NCBI RefSeq assembly: GCF_003851545.1
Contig: NZ_BHVX01000019.1
Span: 1 to 64,000 of the forward strand
Direction: 5' to 3'
DNA: 64,000 nucleotides
Source of the DNA: Ralstonia sp. SET104
GTDB taxonomy: Bacteria > Pseudomonadota > Gammaproteobacteria > Burkholderiales > Burkholderiaceae
Both the position numbers and the translations under genes were made by a program. Under the pieces are notes generated by a model that made no database searches, had not been told where the DNA came from, and was given only the letters and a program-made list of their open reading frames with translations. Below, piece by piece: positions 28,742 through 37,173 of the stretch; positions within the stretch are counted from its first letter, which is position 1; each line of letters starts with the position of its first letter.

Positions 28742-31700
28742 TCAAAGACTACCGAGCACCGCGCCGAAGTACGACGGATAGGCAGCGAGTACGGCAGCGA
28801 CAACCTCGCGGTACTCGGGCAGAGCGGCACGAAATTGAAACCCCTCGTATCCAGCCAGCCAAATCTCGAACGCGACGGTCTGCGCGATATGCCGGTCAGC
28901 CATACCAGACTCATAAGTCGAAACTGCAAGTTTGGTTGGCAAGCCGTAAGCCAGAGACTTCTGGAATTCGTTCAGCGCTCCGGCCTCCTCTCCATTGAGC
29001 CCTGTCGCCCCGAATAGGAACTGACCAACGGCGGCGGCAACCAGAGGACAGTCAAAACCGAGACAACCCTCCAAAAATTGAAGTACGTCAGCCTCGTTGA
29101 GTTTGCGTCGGTCTGCCTCTCCCCAAGGTTTTGAAGCTCCAACCTCTTTGGCCATATCAATCAGCTCTCGATATGACGTCCCGCGCATCCATTCCCGCGC
29201 GAGCTGCATCGATATGCCAGCGGGTTCCATACCTGTCAGTAACTTGTCGTCGACCACAGCGTTGAAAAGCGGCCACACTGCTTGCAGCCACGCATCGGGT
29301 GTCTCAAGAGCCCGCAGCGCATCTGCACGTTCCTGAACCCAGGCTTCGACTTTTCTCGAATCGAAAGCACCTAGCAGCGTCTTTGCGTACATCGCCTGTC
29401 GAGGAGGCTCGGGAACCAACTGCTCAATGTACGTAGCCGACAATTCAAAGAGTTGCACGAGTGATTCCCTCGCGGCCTCGTCCGCGAGGGAATATGCAAG
29501 CGTCGAAGCCGCTAGGTCGCGTACTTTGGGCAACATGTTTTCGAAACTCTCGACGCCACGATTGGCCATCAAGTAGCTTTCGAGAGCGGACAGTTGCCGC
29601 TGCCTACTCGAAATCTCCTTTGTCAATGACCGGTGGTCAAATCCAAGTTGCTTGTGGGCGTCGGCCATCTCAGTGGCCCAAGCCTGCAACTCGTTGCCTC
29701 GCTTAAAGTAGGCCCGCAGCACGTCTGCTGTGGGAACTGGCAGGGCGGTCTTGCCATCGGGTGACGAAATGGGCGCCAGCAAATCGAGCAGCGAGCTTGA
29801 CGTCTCCTCAGAATTTTCTGGCTTCAACAGCCCAACCGCCGCTTTCAGGCGCCACCGCTCCCTTTTATTGTCGATGACCTTGGGGTCCGCAAAAAGGACA
29901 AGCCCTTCGGTATGCATGCCCGCGCGACCGGCGCGGCCAATCAAGTTCTGGAAGTCCCGTGTCTTGATGCGTTCAGCGCCTTGATTTACGCCTGAAACGA
30001 TGAGATACCGAATCGGCAGATTGACGCCTTGCGCTAGGGTCGAAGTGCAAATCACAAGCTTGATGCGCTCGCCTTGCATCGCATGCTCAATCGACAACCG
30101 TAATCCTTGTGGCGTCGTTCCGTGGTGGACAAAAACGCCGAGCGCAGCCGCCTTCGTCACCATGGAGTCCGTGCCAAAGTGCTGCGTCGCTAGATGTGTC
30201 AAGCGTTGAATTTCATTGGTGTCAGACGCTGCGGCAGGGGGTGGAAGCTTGAAACCTCGCCCGTATACCTCAACCGCGCGTTCTGCCAAGCCACTTGCGG
30301 TGTCCTTCCTACCGCAAAACACTGCCACGGCGCCACTCGGGGCCAGGCGAATTCCGAGGTAAAGCGAAACGTCTTTCCAAGCATCGTCGCCCTTCTGCGG
30401 AAATAGTCGCGCCGCCCGCTCCCTCGCTCGCAATTCCAGTTCTTGAGGCTCGATACTCCTTGGCACGAAGTAGTCAGGGCGCGCATAGTTGTCTGACTCA
30501 AAGAACAGCAACTGCCCAAGTCGCTCGCTCCAGGTCGCAAACGCGACCGACCGAGCAGTCGACAACAGTCCCGTGCCATCGACGACGTTTGGCTCATTGC
30601 CAATGAGCCAAGTTCCGACCGCCACTGCGTTCTTAATGACGGCGGATATGAGAACCGTCTGCGCCGATGCCCGAAGCAGCCCCTTAATTTCTGTCAGCAG
30701 CAGTTCATAGGTGATGCCGCGTGGTCCGGTGTCGAACTGGTGCCCCTCGTCGTAGACCACCATGCCGATATGCGCAACCAAGGTTGGTTCCTGCCTGAGC
30801 ACATACAGCAGCTTCTCCGGCGTCAACACCATCAGGTGGCGCGTTGTCGGAGCTGCCTGGCCGAGCAACTCGGCCAACTGCTCGACAAAGTCCAGTTGCA
30901 GCGCATCGGAAAGCTCGTTGACCTTGACGTCTTCGCCCTTGAACGCGTGGCGAAGTGAAGTAGCAATCTCATGACACAAGGCGCGAAACGGCGCGACGAG
31001 CACAGCGACTCGCGTCCGGTCAGCCAAAAAAGCGCTTCGAAGAATGATTTCGACGGAGCGCGTTTTGCCTGCGCTCGTGGGCATTTGGACTACCCCCGAC
31101 TTCCCGGCAAACAGCTCGGCTTTACCGAGCAGCTTCTGGGACGGCCAGAGTTCCTTTGGGAAGCCGGGTCGACGGATTGCCTCGGCCCAAGCGGCACTGT
31201 CCAATCCGCTGAAACCGGGCAACAGAGTCCAAGCCGAGCCCGCCATGCGCAGCTTAACCACTGCGGACGCAACCTCGGCGAGAACAACTTCCCGTGAGGT
31301 GCCGTTGGCATAGGTCAAACGACGAAGTTCGTTCAACAACCCGACTACAGGCTCGGGCGACGCGCCGTCGTTGAAGTGGCCCATCAAGCGAAAGGAGAGC
31401 TCGTAGAGGAACCCGTTGAGCCAGTGCGCTGCTAGATTGGGAGAGTAACGCCAGTCAGCTTGCAATGCCCAGACCGTAAATTGCTCAATGGCATTGACTC
31501 CTTCTGCCTGAAGTCGCCGGGCAAGCACTAGGCTACTTCCCGGGCGCTGTCCCAAGAAATAGCTGGCAGATGCAAGCAGTGTGACTTCCCGCGACACGTT
31601 GGTATCGAACCGAGAGCCCAGATAGGCATCGAAGAAGCTCGCTGCAAAGCCGATGTCGTCCTGCAAGTCCTTGGCCAGTCCACTCTGGACGTCGGCAGCG

Positions 31701-31876
31701 TCATTCAGCACTGCCGACGCATCCATCAGCGTCCCGATGGACAACGGGAACAAGGCGGCAGGTTCGACTCCCTCCGGCACGGCGATGTGGGACTCTTCAG
31801 ACAGTCCCAACTCATACATCTTTCCTTTCGAGCGGGTAATGCCAAAGTACCGACGGCTGTTCAGTTCAGGCTTCAT
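28742..31876 (-). CDS. hamB: Hachiman helicase HamB
   Basis: The product is 1044 aa from the ATG at 31876, which overlaps the end of hamA by 11 bases and so is probably translationally coupled. It has superfamily 2 Ski2-like helicase motifs: MPTSAGKTRSVE (Lys271), VVYDEGHQFD (Asp376-Glu377), LISAVIKN, and the late block STLAQGVNLPIRYLIV followed by NLIGRAGRAGMHTEG near 640-650. The first 250 residues are a helical extension. In Hachiman, HamB patrols DNA and holds the HamA nuclease in check until damage or phage DNA structures release it. The DUF1837 gene directly upstream makes this assignment strong. An alternative start ten codons upstream is possible. Confidence 0.88.
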   Translation of the reverse strand: MKPELNSRRYFGITRSKGKMYELGLSEESHIAVPEGVEPAALFPLSIGTLMDASAVLNDAADVQSGLAKDLQDDIGFAASFFDAYLGSRFDTNVSREVTLLASASYFLGQRPGSSLVLARRLQAEGVNAIEQFTVWALQADWRYSPNLAAHWLNGFLYELSFRLMGHFNDGASPEPVVGLLNELRRLTYANGTSREVVLAEVASAVVKLRMAGSAWTLLPGFSGLDSAAWAEAIRRPGFPKELWPSQKLLGKAELFAGKSGVVQMPTSAGKTRSVEIILRSAFLADRTRVAVLVAPFRALCHEIATSLRHAFKGEDVKVNELSDALQLDFVEQLAELLGQAAPTTRHLMVLTPEKLLYVLRQEPTLVAHIGMVVYDEGHQFDTGPRGITYELLLTEIKGLLRASAQTVLISAVIKNAVAVGTWLIGNEPNVVDGTGLLSTARSVAFATWSERLGQLLFFESDNYARPDYFVPRSIEPQELELRARERAARLFPQKGDDAWKDVSLYLGIRLAPSGAVAVFCGRKDTASGLAERAVEVYGRGFKLPPPAAASDTNEIQRLTHLATQHFGTDSMVTKAAALGVFVHHGTTPQGLRLSIEHAMQGERIKLVICTSTLAQGVNLPIRYLIVSGVNQGAERIKTRDFQNLIGRAGRAGMHTEGLVLFADPKVIDNKRERWRLKAAVGLLKPENSEETSSSLLDLLAPISSPDGKTALPVPTADVLRAYFKRGNELQAWATEMADAHKQLGFDHRSLTKEISSRQRQLSALESYLMANRGVESFENMLPKVRDLAASTLAYSLADEAARESLVQLFELSATYIEQLVPEPPRQAMYAKTLLGAFDSRKVEAWVQERADALRALETPDAWLQAVWPLFNAVVDDKLLTGMEPAGISMQLAREWMRGTSYRELIDMAKEVGASKPWGEADRRKLNEADVLQFLEGCLGFDCPLVAAAVGQFLFGATGLNGEEAGALNEFQKSLAYGLPTKLAVSTYESGMADRHIAQTVAFEIWLAGYEGFQFRAALPEYREVVAAVLAAYPSYFGAVLGSL

Positions 31877-32753
31877 CTGCTGCTCGCTGGTACAAAGTGT
31901 GGGCAAGCGTCATCAGGTCCTTACCCTTGACGACAATCAGCTTGAGGTTGCCGGCATTGTTGTGTCCGGCGATGGAGGTTCCCTTGATGCCGTCTGTATC
32001 GAACGCCTCGTCGGAGAGAATGGCGGCTGCGCCTGAGAGCAGCCGGTAGGGTCGGTCTGCAGCGTCCTGAAATCGCTGGACGACCAACATGGAAGTATGT
32101 TCGCCAGCTACGTGCATACGACGTTTCATCGCAGCCAGCGTCTCAGCGGCTCGCAGATAGTCTTTGCCTGAGTCATCGACGGCGACCTGCAGACGGCCTT
32201 TGTACTTGCCACCGCCGAGTTGAGCTTTTGCCTCAAAGGCCAACATCTCGTCGGTCGGCTTCGGCTGCTCCGGGTCATGGCACCGAAAGCCAATAATATC
32301 CACGCCTTTAACGGATTCGTCTCGGCTGCCCTTCTCCGCGTACTTGCTGCGTGGAACCCAGTAGCCGAGAACGAACTCGACGTAATCCGAAACCAGCAAC
32401 TCCGCAAAATCGCCTGAGCGAACGGAGGGGCCAGGCGGCTCGCTCTTGTCCGGGAAGACCAGTTCCAACAGGTATTCGGCTCGTGACTTGCCTGTACCCT
32501 CGCGCAGGATGTCGAGGTCACTGTCGGGACAGTATGTCTGACGAAACCTATAAGCCCATTCACTTAGGCAAGCTGCATCAGCAAAGACGTCGAGCTCCCA
32601 AACCTCGCATTTGGTGCCGGCCCCCAGCGTCAACACCTCCGCCTGCTTGAGGTGTTGAAGGTAGGCCGGCTTGGCATCTTTGTTTGACGCGACGGCCTCA
32701 GTTACGGCCGTCACGACCTCGTCAGAAGCAGACTGTGCAGTTGTAGGCATCAT
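31866..32753 (-). CDS. hamA: Hachiman effector nuclease HamA (DUF1837)
   Basis: The product is 295 aa. The C-terminal two-thirds matches the DUF1837/HamA nuclease pattern: SGDFAELLVSDYVEF (Glu118), VPRSKYAEKG, GVDIIGFR (Asp152), and LAFEAKAQL with the E-x-K pair Glu174/Lys176, giving a PD-(D/E)xK-like active site. HamA is the toxic nuclease of Hachiman, unleashed by HamB to degrade DNA and abort infection. Two ATG codons stand at 32753 and 32750 with no ribosome site, but they lie inside the end of the preceding small ORF, so translation is probably coupled to it. It overlaps hamB by 11 bases. Confidence 0.85.
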   Translation of the reverse strand: MMPTTAQSASDEVVTAVTEAVASNKDAKPAYLQHLKQAEVLTLGAGTKCEVWELDVFADAACLSEWAYRFRQTYCPDSDLDILREGTGKSRAEYLLELVFPDKSEPPGPSVRSGDFAELLVSDYVEFVLGYWVPRSKYAEKGSRDESVKGVDIIGFRCHDPEQPKPTDEMLAFEAKAQLGGGKYKGRLQVAVDDSGKDYLRAAETLAAMKRRMHVAGEHTSMLVVQRFQDAADRPYRLLSGAAAILSDEAFDTDGIKGTSIAGHNNAGNLKLIVVKGKDLMTLAHTLYQRAADEA

Positions 32754-33048
32754 TCAAAACCAGAAGCAGGGACTGTAGCTCCTGCAGTAAGAGTCGCGTC
32801 TCTTCGACGCCATGTTCCAGCGCAAGCGCCGCAACTCGCTCTCCTAGAAGCGCTGGATGAGGCGCGGATGTCATTGTGACGATGAACTGGAAGGGGACTT
32901 CGCCGCCTTTCCAGGACACATCGCGTGAGCAGCCCTGGCGTCCATGGTGGGTATGTAGTTCGTCAAATACGAGGATACGTAAGCCCTTGCCGTTGCGTAT
33001 CACTGCCTTGTCGATGTCGTTCTGCTTGGTCATCAGGGGCTCGAGCAT
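32722..33048 (-). CDS. Hypothetical protein upstream of hamA, 108 aa
   Basis: No family is recognised. The sequence has ordinary protein composition: a beta-like first half (GKGLRILVFDELHTHHGR, VPFQFIVTMTSAPHPALLG) and a leucine-rich helix (EETRLLLQELQSLLLVLND) that runs into the hamA start with a 32-base overlap. The hamA start lacks its own ribosome site, which favours this frame being translated. Another in-frame ATG lies at 33033, and neither start has a good site. It could be an accessory part of this Hachiman locus or a chance frame. Confidence 0.45.
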   Translation of the reverse strand: MLEPLMTKQNDIDKAVIRNGKGLRILVFDELHTHHGRQGCSRDVSWKGGEVPFQFIVTMTSAPHPALLGERVAALALEHGVEETRLLLQELQSLLLVLNDAYNCTVCF

Positions 33049-33076
33049 CGTGAAATCGGTCAGAAGGAAGTGGGAG

Positions 33077-33127
33077 AACCCCGTAGGTTTCTCAGCTTAC
33101 GAGGCTCAGATTCTTAGCTTATGGGGT
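33077..33127. promoter_or_regulatory. Direct repeats spaced 22 bp between gmtX and the defence genes
   Basis: ttctcagctta at 33089-33099 recurs as ttcttagctta at 33111-33121. The block is bracketed by accccgta and tatggggt, which are nearly inverse. It lies in the only sizeable gap (111 bp) of the minus-strand run, just upstream of the Hachiman operon. A 22-bp period puts the repeats on one DNA face, as expected for an operator or recombinase arm site. Confidence 0.4.
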
Positions 33128-33159
33128 CATTTGCACCGATGGTGGCGTAGGGTCTGACC

Positions 33160-33831
33160 TCACGCAGGGTCGCCGAGCGATGATGCCGCCAACAGACCGC
33201 GCAGAGCCAGAACGTCGTCTCTCTCCAGCAACACGTTGCGCGTGGAAACCTGCCGCAAACGCTCCTTGTAGAGTTCCAATCCGCAGTCTGCGAGATGGGC
33301 GGGCTCGAAAAGACGTCGGAGCGCATTCAGTACTCTATGGTCAACAGATGGTGCGTCAGTACCTTGCGCCGCCGATGGCTGGACCGCTACGCCGCCAAGA
33401 CCCGACCGAATCAGGTCGTCTACAGGGATGCCTGGCAGTAGGCGCAGACCTGCTTCGATTCTTCGCCTCGTGGCAACCGCTTGGTCCCGCTCCTCCTTGA
33501 GAAGCTGCACATAGGCTCTCAGGGTCTCGTCGGCGATTGCCGGTTCTGCGTCCGCCTTAGGATGACTGGCGTCGACGCTCTGGCCAGCTTGCCGGAGCTT
33601 CACATAGCGCAGGAGCACGTCCTTCGAGTTTCGAATAGACTGCGCCTTCGGACCGTCCCACCCACGGTCAATGCAATAGCGTTCAATCGAAGATGGCGAG
33701 ACCTTTAGTCCGTTGCTTTCGAGGTAGTCGCTCGCCTGTTTGACCCTCTCAAGAGAGGTCTTTTGACGAGGATTGGAGGCCTCGGTAATCAGGCTTTCAT
33801 ACAGCGCATCTACTGCAGCTTTTCCGTTCAT
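33160..33831 (-). CDS. gmtX: Gamma-mobile-trio protein GmtX
   Basis: This is a 223-aa protein with no recognisable catalytic domain. The first 90 residues look like a helical DNA-binding region (SLERVKQASDYLESNGLKVS, PSSIERYCIDRGWDGPKAQS), followed by a coiled-coil-prone stretch (LRAYVQLLKEERDQAVATRR) and a C-terminal helical part. Its start overlaps the gmtZ stop by four bases (ATGA). Being the small third gene after two tyrosine recombinases is the defining arrangement of the trio, so the name rests mainly on size and position. Tn554-type elements also have a small third gene, which is the main alternative. Confidence 0.7.
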   Translation of the reverse strand: MNGKAAVDALYESLITEASNPRQKTSLERVKQASDYLESNGLKVSPSSIERYCIDRGWDGPKAQSIRNSKDVLLRYVKLRQAGQSVDASHPKADAEPAIADETLRAYVQLLKEERDQAVATRRRIEAGLRLLPGIPVDDLIRSGLGGVAVQPSAAQGTDAPSVDHRVLNALRRLFEPAHLADCGLELYKERLRQVSTRNVLLERDDVLALRGLLAASSLGDPA

Positions 33832-36800
33832 GCAGTTCTCGCTTTCCCCAAATCGTCCAAGCTGGCGATGCCGCCTTCTTTGAATAGTGCATCTGCCGCT
33901 TCGATAGCCGTCTTGTTCCCCGCCGATTCAGCCGATGCGTTTTCCTCGAGGACTTGGAGAGCTGACATCAGCCGTGGATACGAGCCAAGCGGCTTCCTCC
34001 CAGCCAGCACCTCGTCGAGGTCCTGCGTCCGGACCTGCTGCAGGAGAAGAGAAGACAACAGATTGCCGGCTTCATGGGCTTGCTCCTCCGACAAGCTGAG
34101 CAGGAACGGCTTCATTCCGTTTGCCATCATCATCCTGGACAGAACGGTATTCTTCTCGAGCTCGGCTTCACGGTTCTTAAACCCCGTCGTGAACTCGCTC
34201 ATCTGGGTTATCTGGTCCAGCAGTGCAAATTCGTGAGCCTCCTCCAGCGTGACCTTCAGCTCCATCGCCGAGCCGGCCGTCAGAATTGGCACCGGCGCGT
34301 TCTCCCCCGAACCCAGCACCTTCTTCTTTGCGGCAAGATAGGAGTCCATCAGGGCAAGGGACTGCTCTGCGTACTTGTATCGCGCCACCCACTCATTCAC
34401 ATCAATTTCGAGCTCTCGATTGAGCAAATCGACCCGGTCGCGCAGTCCACGTGCCTTACGCTGATTGCCCTGGTCTTCCGCATCGAGACGCTGGTCATTC
34501 AGGCTCGCCACCTCGATTCCTTTCTTCCGAATCGTGTACGCCAAGTTGTTAACAGCAACAACCTGTCCCAACAGGTGTGCTGGGCCCGTCAGCCAATACC
34601 GGCAAAGACCACAGCGCTGTCCGCCTGGCACCGGACCAAACTTCTGACTACCCGGATAGTCCGGCGCTCCGCCCGTACTACAAGAGGTGCCTGGACAAAT
34701 TCCGTCTGGGTTGATGGTAAGAATGCCGGTCTTGTCCTTGAGCGCATGAAGACCGGCTCCCGTCCCCGCACCTTCCTGGCCGAGCAAAAATGGGGAAAAC
34801 TCATCAACTGATTCGATGAACAGTTCTGAACCGACGAAGTCCTGGTCGGCCTCCATCCGCGCTCGAGCATCCTCGAGATACTTCTTCAGCTTTGCCGTTG
34901 AGTATTTCAGGTAGTGCACGGTCATGACCAAAGTCGCATGCCCGGCGAAATACTGAGAGACGACCTCCAACGGCACACCTGCCTCAATGAGATTCGTGAT
35001 GCCACTCACTCTCAGCGTATGGAGGTCTACCACCCATTTCAGCTTGCCACGGCCATCGGTCGTAACCAGGCATAGCTTCTGGCCATACTTCCGCAGAATG
35101 CGGTCTTCTGTCTCTTTCAGGACCAGCGTGTAAAAGCTCTTCAGCCTCGGGTACTTGATAGGCCTGGCTTGGTCCGGGGTCGAGGAGTCACGAAACAGCG
35201 GCGCTATCGGTTGCTGCGCGATGTCTGCCGGCCGGGGAAGCTCCTTCACATCGTCACGGTATTCCTGATATCGAACGAGCTTCTTCAGTTCTGGCAGATA
35301 TCGCTGTTGCCAGACGATGACGTCCCGCAGCAAGCGAGCATGCGTATCGGAGACATATGGAATCAAATATCCAACAACGTCGGCGCCGTACTTGGCCGTT
35401 TTGTTCGTGTTAACCCAGAGGCCGAGCCAATCCGCCGAACTCTGCCCGTTTCTTTGAGCACGGAGCACGCCCTCCCGGCGACCACGTACAGCAAGCGGAG
35501 ACGGATTAGGCACCTCACGCTTGAGAGAGAAATCGTAGCGGTACTCATCGAACGCACCGCTATCGAGCCAGCGGGCTTGGTGACTCCGAATCGGCGTGTC
35601 AAACAAGGTGTACATGCACGCCGTCAGGCTCGGGTCGAACTGCCACACGGACTGGCCCGTCTCTTTATCGAGAACCCGGACATGGGACGACTTGTAGGCC
35701 CGCGAGAAGGCGAAGTCGTTCTCGACCAACAGCTCCTTCATCTCCCGCATCACGTATGGCGGAAGCGCGTCACGGTGCGTCTGGCTGGGTATGCTGCTCT
35801 TGCCTGTCGAGTCGCTCGTCAAAATGGGGGTCTTGAAGCTGCTCGCGTGCGGAGCTCCCTCGGCGATAAGCCGGTCATGTAGCCAATCGAAAAATCGGCG
35901 AATGGTGCCCAGGGTGTCGTTCTGGTGCCTCGGCGTGCGCAGATTTTTTCGGAGGTAGGCAGTAAGCGTGTTCTGATTCTGGCGCGACGCGTCATAGATG
36001 TGCTTGCTCCGGACCACATCCCACGGGTTTCTCGGGGGAGTGTCCAAGCTGCACAGATAGTCGCCCAGCGTGTTCAAGCGACCGATGAAATTCAGGAGCC
36101 GGACAGTCGTCAGGGACTCGATGTACGCCTTGAAGTATTGAGCCCATACCTCGAGCTCCGGACGCGCCGCCACCAGCCAGCGGAAGTTTCCGTCGACGCG
36201 TCGGTCTTCATCGCGAACATCATTGCGCTTAGGCCGGGTCAGTTCTACGGCATGGGCCGGATTGGCAAAGTTGAAGCTCTGGAGCAAGAGCAGTGCAGCA
36301 GTTCGAGCCTTTCCCCGCATCGAGGAAAAAACCTTGGTGCCTCGCTTCTCCTGCGGATACTTCCGCTCGACAGCCGCCACCCAAATTTCCTCATGCGCTC
36401 TAATGAGAGCTGGGGACAAGTCGGCCAGCGTCGCGACGTCTGAGGTCCCAAAGAATGTGCAAACGCACCCATAAGCTGGGTCGACAGCGCGTTTTTTAGG
36501 TCTAGCGCAGACAGCTGAGACTAGCTTGCTGCGCTCCCCTCCGTAATGCGCATCCGTGAGAGTGACCCATTTCACGGGCGTCGCCCAATCGGCCAGGTTC
36601 TGAGGAAACAACATCAGGCCCTTACCCCACAGCAGAGTAAGGAGCTCAACATATCGATTCGGATGGTACAAAGGCGCGTCGCCGGACGCAGGCACTGCGA
36701 GCAATGACTGTACGAATGCTTCGGCAGAATTGAACTCGTCCAGTGCCGCGTGAAAATCAACAGCGATGACCGCCGGAACATGCAGCACGACATCGCGTAG

Positions 36801-37166
36801 GCCAGCGAGAGACGTGGGCTTGTGTTGTTCGACCAGCGCCAACTGTTCGCTCAATGGAAGACCCTGGAAGTGCTCGGTTAGCGCCTGGCCCCTCAGGGAG
36901 ACTCCGCCCATTCTCTGCAAATAGCCTGCTTTGTAATAAACGGGGCCGTCCTGTCCATACGCGAAGGCTTGAAGGTACGAACCACGCTTGGACTGGGCAA
37001 CCATCGTCTCCCGCCAATAGGCTTCAATCCGCTTCTGCTCGAACTCGGCAATCAGCTCATGCATCTCAGCTCTTGAGACATCCTCGAGCAGGGCCGCTTC
37101 TGCTGCACTGGTGTTGAACGCAACAATGCGACCAGACCCTGGCGCCTTATGTTTCGCGATTGTCAT
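33828..37166 (-). CDS. gmtZ: Gamma-mobile-trio integrase GmtZ (large tyrosine recombinase)
   Basis: The product is 1112 aa, about three times a normal integrase. The catalytic tyrosine recombinase set is visible: Arg527 in FDTPIRSHQAR, His716 and Arg719 in DLHTLRVSGITN, His743 in FAGHATLVM, and Tyr752 or Tyr755 in HYLKYS. After the catalytic domain there is a Cys cluster, CPGTSC at 824-829 and CGLCRYWLTGP from 852, typical of a zinc-bound arm, then a coiled-coil C-terminal part. It starts 7 bases after gmtY and overlaps gmtX by four bases, so the three are one transcription unit. It presumably acts with GmtY to insert and excise the island. Confidence 0.82.
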   Translation of the reverse strand: MTIAKHKAPGSGRIVAFNTSAAEAALLEDVSRAEMHELIAEFEQKRIEAYWRETMVAQSKRGSYLQAFAYGQDGPVYYKAGYLQRMGGVSLRGQALTEHFQGLPLSEQLALVEQHKPTSLAGLRDVVLHVPAVIAVDFHAALDEFNSAEAFVQSLLAVPASGDAPLYHPNRYVELLTLLWGKGLMLFPQNLADWATPVKWVTLTDAHYGGERSKLVSAVCARPKKRAVDPAYGCVCTFFGTSDVATLADLSPALIRAHEEIWVAAVERKYPQEKRGTKVFSSMRGKARTAALLLLQSFNFANPAHAVELTRPKRNDVRDEDRRVDGNFRWLVAARPELEVWAQYFKAYIESLTTVRLLNFIGRLNTLGDYLCSLDTPPRNPWDVVRSKHIYDASRQNQNTLTAYLRKNLRTPRHQNDTLGTIRRFFDWLHDRLIAEGAPHASSFKTPILTSDSTGKSSIPSQTHRDALPPYVMREMKELLVENDFAFSRAYKSSHVRVLDKETGQSVWQFDPSLTACMYTLFDTPIRSHQARWLDSGAFDEYRYDFSLKREVPNPSPLAVRGRREGVLRAQRNGQSSADWLGLWVNTNKTAKYGADVVGYLIPYVSDTHARLLRDVIVWQQRYLPELKKLVRYQEYRDDVKELPRPADIAQQPIAPLFRDSSTPDQARPIKYPRLKSFYTLVLKETEDRILRKYGQKLCLVTTDGRGKLKWVVDLHTLRVSGITNLIEAGVPLEVVSQYFAGHATLVMTVHYLKYSTAKLKKYLEDARARMEADQDFVGSELFIESVDEFSPFLLGQEGAGTGAGLHALKDKTGILTINPDGICPGTSCSTGGAPDYPGSQKFGPVPGGQRCGLCRYWLTGPAHLLGQVVAVNNLAYTIRKKGIEVASLNDQRLDAEDQGNQRKARGLRDRVDLLNRELEIDVNEWVARYKYAEQSLALMDSYLAAKKKVLGSGENAPVPILTAGSAMELKVTLEEAHEFALLDQITQMSEFTTGFKNREAELEKNTVLSRMMMANGMKPFLLSLSEEQAHEAGNLLSSLLLQQVRTQDLDEVLAGRKPLGSYPRLMSALQVLEENASAESAGNKTAIEAADALFKEGGIASLDDLGKARTA

Positions 37167-37173
37167 GGGAGCG

